In this document: one piece after another, positions 7,312 through 14,567 of the stretch
Layout: each line of letters begins with the position of its first letter
Numbering within the stretch: the stretch's first letter is position 1
Source: Deltaproteobacteria bacterium
GTDB lineage: Bacteria > Desulfobacterota > Desulfofervidia > Desulfofervidales > DG-60
Direction: 5' to 3'
NCBI GenBank assembly: GCA_021163945.1
Contig: JAGGTC010000129.1
Location: 1-25,233 of the forward strand
Length of the DNA: 25,233 nt
Translations under genes and position numbers: made by a program
Notes under the pieces: model-generated
Told to the model about the DNA's origin: nothing
What the model saw: the letters and a program-made list of their open reading frames with translations, nothing else
Database searches by the model: none

Positions 7312-8782
7312 TCAAGTTTAGGATGAGCTCAACTACTGTCCTTACGGGCACACCTGTTGCCCCTTTGGCATAGTATTTCCAAGGTTTCTCCAAAAATGCA
7401 GGGCCTGCAATGTCTAAATGGGCCCAGGATCTTATGTCTTTACCAACAAATTCTTTGAGGAAGAGCCCTGCTGTAATGGCCCCACCATACCTTGAACCTA
7501 CGTTTTTTATATCCGAATAGTCACCTTTTATTTCATCCCTTAGATCCTCATCAAGGGGAAGCCTCCACATCTTCTCACCAGTCTTTATAGATAGGTTAAG
7601 TAAATCCCTTGCCAGATTGTCATCATTAGAAAAGAGCCCGGTAGTATAACTGCCCAGGGCGACAACACATGCGCCCGTCAGGGTAGCCATATCTATCATA
7701 ATATCCGGCCTTATCCTTGAGCCATAGATTAAGGCATCTGCCAAGATTAGCCTCCCCTCAGCATCTGTACTGTGGATCTCTACACTCTTGCCATTTGCAA
7801 ATGTAATTATATCATCAGGCCTAAAGGCCTCACCACTTGGCATGTTTTCTGCACAGGGCATAAGCCCATGCACCTCCACCTCTGGCCTAATCTCTCCTAT
7901 TGCCCTCATAATCCCCAGGACCGCACACGCACCAGACTTATCACACTTCATAGTCTTCATAGACCTCTCTGGCTTTATGTTAAGGCCACCACTATCAAAT
8001 GTAATGCCCTTTCCTATAATGACTACCTTGCTCTTTGCCCCTTCTGGCCTGTAGGCAATGTGGGTGAAGGTTGGTGGATTCTTACTCCCCTGGCCTACAG
8101 CCAATATACCATTCATCTTATTTTTTATAATCTCTTCCAATCCATAAACAGTGCATTCAAATCCATATTCTTTAGATAATTCCTTTGCTATCCTTGCCAG
8201 TTCGTTTGGGGTAATGGCATTTCCTGGTTCATTCACTATATCCCTGGTAAAATTTGTGACCTCACCCAATACCTTGCCTAATTTAAGCAGGCCTTCTCTA
8301 GATTTGTCAGCCAGAATAGAGACCGACTCTATATCAATCTTTTCATTGTCTTTTTTGTATTTTCTAAACTCATAGTCCCCAAGCAACGCCCCTTCAGCCA
8401 TCGCCTTTGTACATCTGCCCCCTAGGACACCCTCCCCCAATGGCTCAAAAAATATATCCCTTGCCCTTATCTCCTTTGCCTTCTTAAGGGATGAGAATAT
8501 TGCCTTTCTTATACCATCTTCATCCAATTTTTTCTTTTTGCCAAGGCCAACAAGGATGACATTTTTTACCTTTAATTTCTTTCCATGACTTGGGATATAG
8601 ATAGTATCTCCAAGCTTTGCCTTAAAATCCAAATCCTTTGCCAAGGCAGTTAACAGTCTTCCCATGACCACATCCACTGCCTTGGCCATCTCTGTAAACC
8701 TATTGCCCTCATAGGCACCTACTACCAAGGCATCTCCCCTTAACTTAGAAATATCCCTTTCATCAATAATTTTAAGTTCCAT
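7301..8782 (-). CDS. pepA: Leucyl aminopeptidase, family M17
   Basis: 493 residues from the chosen start, the normal length. It removes N-terminal residues from peptides using two metal ions and is a cytoplasmic hexamer. The C-terminal catalytic domain shows IGKGITFDSGG (metal-binding Lys and Asp), MKTMKCDKSGACAV (Asp ligand) and STDAEGRLILADAL (Asp, Glu and Arg of the active site); the residue before TDAEGRL is Ser where Asn is usual. DIVNEPGNAITP marks the domain junction. I chose ATG 8782 (AGAAG seven bases upstream, family-like MELKIIDERD start); GTG 8800 would add six residues. It is first in the operon with exchanger, cutA and the DUF1614 gene, and divergent from mscS. Confidence 0.94.
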   Translation of the reverse strand: MELKIIDERDISKLRGDALVVGAYEGNRFTEMAKAVDVVMGRLLTALAKDLDFKAKLGDTIYIPSHGKKLKVKNVILVGLGKKKKLDEDGIRKAIFSSLKKAKEIRARDIFFEPLGEGVLGGRCTKAMAEGALLGDYEFRKYKKDNEKIDIESVSILADKSREGLLKLGKVLGEVTNFTRDIVNEPGNAITPNELARIAKELSKEYGFECTVYGLEEIIKNKMNGILAVGQGSKNPPTFTHIAYRPEGAKSKVVIIGKGITFDSGGLNIKPERSMKTMKCDKSGACAVLGIMRAIGEIRPEVEVHGLMPCAENMPSGEAFRPDDIITFANGKSVEIHSTDAEGRLILADALIYGSRIRPDIMIDMATLTGACVVALGSYTTGLFSNDDNLARDLLNLSIKTGEKMWRLPLDEDLRDEIKGDYSDIKNVGSRYGGAITAGLFLKEFVGKDIRSWAHLDIAGPAFLEKPWKYYAKGATGVPVRTVVELILNLNVG

Positions 8783-8808
8783 AGAAATTCTTCTTATCAC
8801 AAGGACCT

Positions 8809-8837
8809 TTGACTTTCAAGGGATTAGCAGTTATATT
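8809..8837 (+). promoter_or_regulatory. mscS promoter
   Basis: TTGACT (8809-8814), a 17-base spacer and TATATT (8832-8837), a near-consensus sigma70 promoter. The predicted start near 8844 leaves a short leader with the GGGGGGA ribosome binding site, so this gene is conventionally leadered. The region is shared with the divergent pepA operon. Confidence 0.8.
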
Positions 8838-8862
8838 TTTCACAAAAATCCGGGGGGATGCC

Positions 8863-9810
8863 ATGACAAAGAATATGCTGAGTTATTTACCATATGTGTT
8901 TAATATAATGCGTATTCCCATAATCATTGTCGGGGCATTTATGGCTATCCGGATCCTAAATGCCATAATTGAACGATTTGAGAAAAAGATCAGCGACCAC
9001 ATAAAGGCAAAGGAAAAGACCATGCTGCCTATTGAGATTGAAAAGAGGGTACAAACTGTTGGTAACCTCCTTAAAAAAGTCATATTTGTCAGTATCTGGC
9101 TTGTGGCGGCCATGATGGTTATAAAAGAGCTGGGGTTTGATGTAAAGCCTATTTTGGCTGGTGCTGGAATTATAGGCCTGGCTGTAAGCTTTGGTGCCCA
9201 GAATTTGGTGCGAGATATAATCAGTGGGCTCTTTATTATTATAGAAAACCAGATTAGGGTAGGTGATGTGGCTATCATTAATGGTACTGGGGGGCTGGTG
9301 GAGGCCATAAACCTGAGGACTACTGTACTGCGGGGGCTAGATGGCACTGTACACATATTCCCAAATGGGACAATCAATACCCTTTCTAATATGACCCATG
9401 AATATTCTTATTATGTATTTGATATTGGGGTAGCCTACAAAGAGGATGTAGACCGGGTCATGGAGATCCTCAAAGAGATTGGCAATGAGATTATGCAGGA
9501 TGAATATTATAGATCATTAATTATTGAGCCCTTAGAGATATGGGGAGTTGATAAATTTGCAGATTCTGCTGTCATTATCAAGGCAAGGATAAAAACCCTC
9601 CCTATCAAACAGTGGGAGGTAGGACGTGAGATAAACCGCCGCATAAAGAAGCGTTTTGATGAAGAGGGAATAGAGATACCATTTCCCCATCATAGCCTTT
9701 ATGCTGGTGAGGCCAGCAAGCCCTTTAGGATAAAAATAGAGGGCCTTGACCGTGAGGAATTAAAAAATTTGATTCGTGAGGTGCTTGAAGAGAAAAGTTT
9801 TGCAAAATAA
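8863..9810 (+). CDS. mscS: Small-conductance mechanosensitive channel, MscS family
   Basis: 315 residues. It opens under membrane tension to release solutes during osmotic downshock. There are three N-terminal membrane segments (about 12-34, 72-88 and 98-128). The third has the pore-lining pattern AGAGIIGLAVSFGAQNLVRDIISG, followed by the beta domain with ENQIRVGDVAIING, EAINLRTTVLRGLDG and the conserved FPNG (166-169), then an alpha/beta cytoplasmic domain ending in a helical tail. I chose ATG 8863 because GGGGGG lies immediately upstream; the longer frame from 8809 would start inside the promoter. It converges on the nitroreductase gene, with a hairpin between them. Confidence 0.95.
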   Translation: MTKNMLSYLPYVFNIMRIPIIIVGAFMAIRILNAIIERFEKKISDHIKAKEKTMLPIEIEKRVQTVGNLLKKVIFVSIWLVAAMMVIKELGFDVKPILAGAGIIGLAVSFGAQNLVRDIISGLFIIIENQIRVGDVAIINGTGGLVEAINLRTTVLRGLDGTVHIFPNGTINTLSNMTHEYSYYVFDIGVAYKEDVDRVMEILKEIGNEIMQDEYYRSLIIEPLEIWGVDKFADSAVIIKARIKTLPIKQWEVGREINRRIKKRFDEEGIEIPFPHHSLYAGEASKPFRIKIEGLDREELKNLIREVLEEKSFAK

Positions 9811-9833
9811 TTTTACGAAAACTGCCAAGAATG

Positions 9834-9852
9834 CCCCGCCTTGTAGGCGGGG
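9834..9852. repeat. GC-rich palindrome between convergent genes
   Basis: CCCCGCC (9834-9840), loop TTGTA, GGCGGGG (9846-9852). It closely resembles the groEL terminator stem at 5357-5376 but has no T-run on either side, so it is either a U-poor terminator or a short REP-like palindrome. It sits between the mscS and nitroreductase stops. Confidence 0.6.
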
Positions 9853-9856
9853 AGCT

Positions 9857-10354
9857 TCACTTATTCCCATACCTCTCTCGATAGGTACAATCATTTACAG
9901 ATTTTCTACTGGAAGTAGGGTTTTCTGCTGGGTATCCTATGGGAATCACTGTAATTATCTCATAATTATCAGGGATATTTAGGGTATCTCTCACCAATTT
10001 TTCATTATATTTTACATCTACCCAACAGGAACCAAGCCCCAAGGAGTGTATCTCTAAGAGCATATTCATAACGGCTATACTCCCATCCATTATGACACAA
10101 CTGCTTGCTTTATTTGACAATATACATATAGCCACAGGGGCATCGGCAATAAATTTTGACCAAGGTGAGATTTTGGACAGCTTCTCTTTTATCTCTCTAT
10201 CCCTTATGACTATAAACTCACATGGCTCACAATGATTAGAGCTAGGGGCCCATATCCCAGCCTCTATTATCTTATATATCAATTCATCAGGGACGTCTCT
10301 GTCTTCATACCTCCTTATGCTTCTTCTACTCTTTATAATCTCTAAAAGGTCCAT
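9857..10354 (-). CDS. Nitroreductase family protein (FMN)
   Basis: 165 residues. The N-terminal MDLLEIIKSRRSIRRYEDRDVPDE is the FMN-phosphate binding motif of the nitroreductase fold. WAPSSNHCEPCEFIVI, the SWVDV-like stretch GLGSCWVDVKYNE and the VIPIGYPAENP ending are also typical. Such proteins are dimeric FMN oxidoreductases that use NAD(P)H; natural substrates vary and cannot be read here. ATG 10354 is chosen because a strong AGGAGGTAAC site lies just upstream, which removes ten residues from the longest frame. It is a single-gene unit, divergent from the small membrane protein at 10481. Confidence 0.93.
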   Translation of the reverse strand: MDLLEIIKSRRSIRRYEDRDVPDELIYKIIEAGIWAPSSNHCEPCEFIVIRDREIKEKLSKISPWSKFIADAPVAICILSNKASSCVIMDGSIAVMNMLLEIHSLGLGSCWVDVKYNEKLVRDTLNIPDNYEIITVIPIGYPAENPTSSRKSVNDCTYRERYGNK

Positions 10355-10421
10355 TGTTACCTCCTGAAAAATTTTTTCAAACAATTTTAATATAATTTTT
10401 CTTTTTTGAACAGACCAGTCC

Positions 10422-10451
10422 TTGACATCTGCTAAAAAATAGGTTTATCTT
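10422..10451 (+). promoter_or_regulatory. Promoter for the small membrane protein gene at 10481
   Basis: TTGACA (10422-10427), an 18-base spacer and TATCTT (10446-10451). It is followed by a 29-base leader carrying the GAGGAGGGG ribosome binding site. Confidence 0.5.
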
Positions 10452-10480
10452 CTGCTTAATATTAATTTGAGGAGGGGACT

Positions 10481-10774
10481 ATGAAGATACTTATTGGGGG
10501 TCTAGTAGCAGCGATCTTGGGTATAGTAGGAATAGTGGTTTTTTGGAAGGACTTTCTGACCATCTTGGCTGGGGGGGTCCCTCTGTTACTGCTGCTCTTT
10601 GGGGCACTGGCCGTATATCTGGGTTTTGAAGAGGTAAGGGATAGGTTTATGGAAAAGACATATGAGTCCTCCCAGACAGAGGACTACAAGGCAGAGATTG
10701 AGAGACTTAAAACAGAGATTGAGGAATTGAAAAAGGCCAAGGCGGAAAAAGAGGAGGAAAAAAAGGAAGAATAA
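10481..10774 (+). CDS. Small two-span membrane protein with C-terminal coiled coil
   Basis: 97 residues, function unknown. Two glycine-rich membrane segments (about 3-22 and 28-47) flank a short WKDFL loop. A highly charged heptad-like tail follows (about 66-97, EIERLKTEIEELKKAKAEKEEEKKEE), predicted to form a coiled coil in the cytoplasm. The hydrophobic pattern resembles small two-span proteins such as magnetosome MamI in general layout, but that is a weak, memory-based likeness and I do not assign it. A strong GAGGAGGGG site precedes the ATG. The next gene, another small membrane protein, follows after 12 bases, so the two probably form one transcription unit. Confidence 0.8.
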   Translation: MKILIGGLVAAILGIVGIVVFWKDFLTILAGGVPLLLLLFGALAVYLGFEEVRDRFMEKTYESSQTEDYKAEIERLKTEIEELKKAKAEKEEEKKEE

Positions 10775-10786
10775 CCCCTCAGATTA

Positions 10787-11164
10787 ATGTGGAAAATTGC
10801 AGTATTCCTCTTCCTTTTGGCCATAATATGGCAAGTTGTACAAAAATTTCTTAAATTAAGGAAAATAGAAAGATATGAATTAAGGGTTGAAAAAAGGAGG
10901 GCAAAACCCCCATTTGAGGAGATATGGTTAAGGATCATTACAAATGCGGGACAGACATTTTATACCAAGTCAAATATAGGATTTACATATAAGGTAATTG
11001 GAGATGTACTCCACTTGAGTACAAGCCACAAAATTTATAAAGAAGATTTTAAAAAGGCATATAATTGGTTCCCAGCAGATGACCCAGCCAATATCCATGA
11101 AGAGGTAAGGGGACTTTCTTATGTTTGGGCAATCTTACATGACCAGAGGATTTTTATGTGGTAG
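10787..11164 (+). CDS. Hypothetical membrane-anchored protein
   Basis: 125 residues, not recognised. One N-terminal hydrophobic segment (about 3-20) is followed by a basic stretch (LKLRKIERYELRVEKRRAK) and a soluble domain of about 85 residues rich in aromatic residues, ending in a Trp/Phe-rich tail (YVWAILHDQRIFMW). The orientation rule predicts the soluble part in the cytoplasm. No ribosome binding site is evident before ATG 10787, so it may depend on translation of the preceding gene 12 bases upstream. Codon use matches the neighbours, supporting a real gene. Confidence 0.72.
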   Translation: MWKIAVFLFLLAIIWQVVQKFLKLRKIERYELRVEKRRAKPPFEEIWLRIITNAGQTFYTKSNIGFTYKVIGDVLHLSTSHKIYKEDFKKAYNWFPADDPANIHEEVRGLSYVWAILHDQRIFMW

Positions 11165-11171
11165 GGAATGC

Positions 11172-11200
11172 TTGACATCTAGTTATGATTGGATTAGAAA
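11172..11200 (+). promoter_or_regulatory. Promoter of the biotin carboxylase operon, predicted leaderless
   Basis: Perfect TTGACA (11172-11177), a 17-base spacer and TAGAAA (11195-11200). Five bases later comes the ATG at 11206, with no ribosome binding site in between. Confidence 0.55.
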
Positions 11201-11205
11201 ATCCT

Positions 11206-12654
11206 ATGCCTAGGAAGTTTAGTAAGATATTAGTAGCCAATCGAGGTGAAATTGCCCTTAGGATTATCCGTGCCATACAAGAGTGGGGGAGTGTAGCTGT
11301 AGCTATATATGAGACACCAGATAAGGAATCAAGGCATATACTCCAAGCAGATGAGGCCATTTGGTTGGGTGATGGCCCATGTTGTGACTATTTGAATATA
11401 GAGAAGGTCCTTAAGGCCGCCAAAAAGGTTGGGGCAGAGGCCATCCACCCTGGTTATGGATTTTTGGCTGAAAACCCAAATTTTGCAAAGGCCTGTGAAG
11501 AGGCAGGCCTTACCTTTATTGGCCCACCTTCTCATATTGTAAAATTATTAGGGGATAAGGTGATAGCCCGCAGATTGGCAGAAGAGGCAGGCATCCCAGC
11601 AGTGCCAGGGACATACCCACTGCCAGATGGCGAAGAGGGTGAGGAGATGGCCATCTCCTTTGCTAGAGAGCATGGATTTCCATTAATGATAAAGGCAGTA
11701 GCTGGTGGGGGCGGACGTGGTATACGATTGGTAAGGACAGAAAGGGAGCTCTTAGAACAACTCCCTGTGGCAAGGGTTGAGGCAAGAAGGTCATTTGAGG
11801 ATGAGAGGATTTATTTAGAGGCGGCCATTCCTGCCCCAAAACACATAGAGGTACAAATTTTAGGTGATAATTATGGAAATCTTATTCACTTAGGTACGAG
11901 GGATTGTTCTATCCAAAGGCGTCATCAGAAACTTGTAGAAATTGCCCCAGATAGACTTTACAGCCCTGGACTTACAAAGAATATTTGTGAGGCAGCCCTG
12001 GCTATAGCCAAAAAGGTTGGTTATATAAATGCCGGTACAGTTGAATTCTTAGTAAAGGGGGATAAATTTTATTTCTTAGAGATAAACACCCGCCTTCAGG
12101 TTGAGCACACCGTGACAGAAATGGTCACAGGCATAGACATTGTTAGGGCCCAACTGGATATTGCTGCTGGCTATCCACTCTCTATAAAACAAGAGGATGT
12201 AATTATAAGGGGACATGCTATTGAGATGAGGATTAATGCAGAGGATCCAAAAAATGACTTCCTCCCTGAGGGTGGAAAAAAGGTGATGGTCTATTATTCA
12301 CCAGGTGGTTTTGGGGTAAGACTAGATGGTCAGGTCTATCCTGGTTATGTAGTCCCAGAGGTATATGACTCTTTATTGGTAAAGCTTACTGTCTATGGGC
12401 TTAGTTGGAAAGAGGCCGTAGATAGATTAAAGAGGGCCTTAAATGGATTTGTCATTGTTGGGCCAAAGACCACTATCCCATTCTATCTCCGCTTAATAGA
12501 GGATAAGGACTTCCAGACAGGTAGGTTTGATACAAGCTATTTAGACACACACCCATATCTTTTCGATTATACCGACAAGGAGAGGGAGGTGGCAAAGATT
12601 GCCAAGTTGATAGCAGAGATCCATCACCGTGGTTATAATCCTTATGCAGTATAG
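11206..12654 (+). CDS. Biotin carboxylase subunit (pyruvate carboxylase subunit A/AccC-like)
   Basis: 482 residues. It carboxylates the biotin carried by a partner protein, using ATP and bicarbonate. Standard features are present: KILVANRGEIALRIIRA at the N-terminus, HPGYGFLAEN, the ATP-grasp glycine loop KAVAGGGGRGI, RDCSIQRRHQKLVE, GTVEFL and the metal/catalytic LEINTRLQVEHTVTE. The C-terminus extends past the core to HHRGYNPYAV, as in stand-alone PycA/AccC-like subunits. ATG 11206 fits the family start and lies 5 bases after a -10 box; ATG 11185 would add seven residues, and neither has a good ribosome binding site. Two bases separate it from the carboxyltransferase gene, which carries its biotin domain. 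Confidence 0.94.
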   Translation: MPRKFSKILVANRGEIALRIIRAIQEWGSVAVAIYETPDKESRHILQADEAIWLGDGPCCDYLNIEKVLKAAKKVGAEAIHPGYGFLAENPNFAKACEEAGLTFIGPPSHIVKLLGDKVIARRLAEEAGIPAVPGTYPLPDGEEGEEMAISFAREHGFPLMIKAVAGGGGRGIRLVRTERELLEQLPVARVEARRSFEDERIYLEAAIPAPKHIEVQILGDNYGNLIHLGTRDCSIQRRHQKLVEIAPDRLYSPGLTKNICEAALAIAKKVGYINAGTVEFLVKGDKFYFLEINTRLQVEHTVTEMVTGIDIVRAQLDIAAGYPLSIKQEDVIIRGHAIEMRINAEDPKNDFLPEGGKKVMVYYSPGGFGVRLDGQVYPGYVVPEVYDSLLVKLTVYGLSWKEAVDRLKRALNGFVIVGPKTTIPFYLRLIEDKDFQTGRFDTSYLDTHPYLFDYTDKEREVAKIAKLIAEIHHRGYNPYAV

Positions 12655-12656
12655 CT

Positions 12657-14567
12657 ATGAGTGTTGATAACAGAATTACAAAGGATATGTCTGTAAGGGA
12701 GATACTTGAGACCTTAAGGAGATCAAAGGGGTACTATATTACAAATGCCCAAAGGGACCTTTCCCAATCAGACTTTAAAAACCGCATACTCCTGCACACA
12801 GACCTCTTAGCAGCACCATATCGGGAAAGGGCAGGCTATTTTTCCCTTGAAATTAGTGGGGGTGCCTCAATACATGTAGATATGCTGAGAAAGCAGGTAA
12901 ATCCATTCCTAAAGTTAAAACTGCTCCGTGAAGAGATGCCCAATACCATGTTTCAAACCCTTTGCCGTGGTGTAAATCTCTTTGGATACCGCCCCTATCC
13001 AGAAAATGTGATAAGGCTAACAGTAAGGGAGTTTTCAAAGTACATTGATGTATGGCGTGTATTTGATTTCTTAAACTATGTACCCAATATGATACCTGTA
13101 TTTGAGGAGGTAAAAAAGGCAGGAAAGCTCTTAGAGCCATGCATCTGTTTCTCCACTGGGCCTGAACATACAGATCAATATTATGTAAAAAAGGTAAGGG
13201 AAATCCTAGATGTAACCGGTGAAGACATCATCCTTTGTATCAAAAACCACGGTGGCCTAGGCACCTCTACAAGGATTGGCAGGTTGGTCTCCTCTATAAA
13301 GTCTGCATTCCCTGAGCTCATCATCCATTACCATGGCCATAATACAGATGGAAATGATATAGGGAGGATTGTGGCCGCAGTGCTTGCTGGGGCAAAGATT
13401 GTAGATGCAGGAGACCATGCCTTTACCGGTTTTTTTGGTCCTCCCCCTATACTTACTGTAATTGATACACTGGCTGAAATGGGTATTAAGGCAGAGGGGA
13501 TAGACAGGGATGCAGTCATTACCACCTCACAGGTATTAAAGCCAGAGAGGTTGGCCTATGCAGAATTTGAATCCCAATTTAAGGGTTTTGACCCCACTGT
13601 CCAGATCCACAAACTGCCTGGTGGTGCTATGGGAAGTAGCTTTGAACAGGCCCAAAAGGGTGGTTTTTTACATCTTATGCCAAAGATACTCTTAGAGGAA
13701 TTGCCAAAGGTACAAAAGGAGCTTGGAAACTGGTGGAGTGTAACACCTGGTTCACAAATCCTCTGGACAGTGGCTGTAGACAATGTCCTCTCTGGTAAGA
13801 GATATGAAAATCCAAGTGGCGATTTAAAAAATTTGCTTTTAGAAAGGTATGGCCCATTTCCATTTTACCGGCCTGCACCAGAGATATACAAAAAGGTATT
13901 TGGCCCTGATTGGAAAAAGATCCTTGAAAAAGAAGGAGGAATACAAAAGATTGAGGCAATAGATTTGGAGAGAGAGAGGGAGAATTTAATAGAAAGGCTA
14001 GGGAGAAAGGTAACACAGGAAGAGCTTGTACTTTATCTACAACACCCAAATGATGCGGTAGATTTCTTTAAATTTGAGGAAGAATATGGAAGGTGTTATG
14101 TCCTGCCACCACAGGTCTGGTTTAGAAGGGGTGGATTTGCTGTAGGAGAAAAGATTACCTTTACTGACTATATGGGAAAATCCCATATTATTGAAATAGG
14201 CCCTAGCCACTCTACGGATAAAGGGGGAAAGGCAACCTATTTCTATATCGATTTTCATCCAGAGATTTTTATATTTAGAGAGACAGAGGAGGTCAAAGAA
14301 AAGGGGCCTACCTTGAGCAAGGAGGAGATTTCCTACCTTGCAAAGGCAGGCGATATCAGGGCACCATTTAATGCATCTGTACAAAAGGTATGTGTAAAGC
14401 CTGATGATGAGGTAAAACCTGGTGATACACTAGCAGTAATTGAGGCCATGAAGATGCAAACACCTATTGAATCACAAGTTTCTGGTAAGGTACAAAGGGT
14501 CTTAGTAAAGGAAGGTCAGGAAGTGAAGATGGGAGAAAGATTAATGCTCATCTCTGAAAAGACCTAA
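12657..14567 (+). CDS. Carboxyltransferase plus biotin carrier subunit, pyruvate/oxaloacetate carboxylase family (divergent)
   Basis: 636 residues in three parts: HMGL-like TIM barrel (about 25-300), PYC/OADA helical domain (about 310-470) and a C-terminal biotinyl domain with EAMKM (biotin on Lys599). It should move CO2 from carboxybiotin to an acceptor. Metal-site residues are kept: Asp34 in QRDLSQS, Lys196 in CIKNHGG (the carboxylated Lys position) and His224, 226, 228 in IHYHGHNTDG; RGVNLFGY (104-111) matches RGQNLVGY. The segment that in PycB/OadA reads SGGTSQPP or SGTYGHP is instead DHAFTGFFGPPP (253-264), shorter and without the catalytic Thr. The acceptor may therefore be pyruvate, 2-oxoglutarate or something else. 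Its stop overlaps the convergent aminotransferase stop. Confidence 0.88.
   Translation: MSVDNRITKDMSVREILETLRRSKGYYITNAQRDLSQSDFKNRILLHTDLLAAPYRERAGYFSLEISGGASIHVDMLRKQVNPFLKLKLLREEMPNTMFQTLCRGVNLFGYRPYPENVIRLTVREFSKYIDVWRVFDFLNYVPNMIPVFEEVKKAGKLLEPCICFSTGPEHTDQYYVKKVREILDVTGEDIILCIKNHGGLGTSTRIGRLVSSIKSAFPELIIHYHGHNTDGNDIGRIVAAVLAGAKIVDAGDHAFTGFFGPPPILTVIDTLAEMGIKAEGIDRDAVITTSQVLKPERLAYAEFESQFKGFDPTVQIHKLPGGAMGSSFEQAQKGGFLHLMPKILLEELPKVQKELGNWWSVTPGSQILWTVAVDNVLSGKRYENPSGDLKNLLLERYGPFPFYRPAPEIYKKVFGPDWKKILEKEGGIQKIEAIDLERERENLIERLGRKVTQEELVLYLQHPNDAVDFFKFEEEYGRCYVLPPQVWFRRGGFAVGEKITFTDYMGKSHIIEIGPSHSTDKGGKATYFYIDFHPEIFIFRETEEVKEKGPTLSKEEISYLAKAGDIRAPFNASVQKVCVKPDDEVKPGDTLAVIEAMKMQTPIESQVSGKVQRVLVKEGQEVKMGERLMLISEKT

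Noticed and set aside
7772..8179. Plus-strand frame of 135 codons inside pepA
   Set aside because: It is antisense to conserved M17 motifs and its product has an implausible composition; a shadow frame.
9834..9852. Ordinary intrinsic terminator for mscS
   Set aside because: The stem is strong, but neither strand has a T-run after it, so I list it as a palindrome and leave its function open.
10421..11180. Identical 10-mer CTTGACATCT at 10421 and 11171 as a shared operator
   Set aside because: It is simply a consensus -35 box with a few matching flanking bases; there is no dyad symmetry and no third copy that I noticed.
11185..11205. Start of the biotin carboxylase at ATG 11185
   Set aside because: It adds seven residues not typical of the family and lies upstream of the predicted -10 box; still possible, since neither start has a ribosome binding site.
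14037..14384. Minus-strand frame of 115 codons inside the carboxyltransferase gene
   Set aside because: It is antisense to a strongly conserved coding region and its product matches nothing; a shadow frame.
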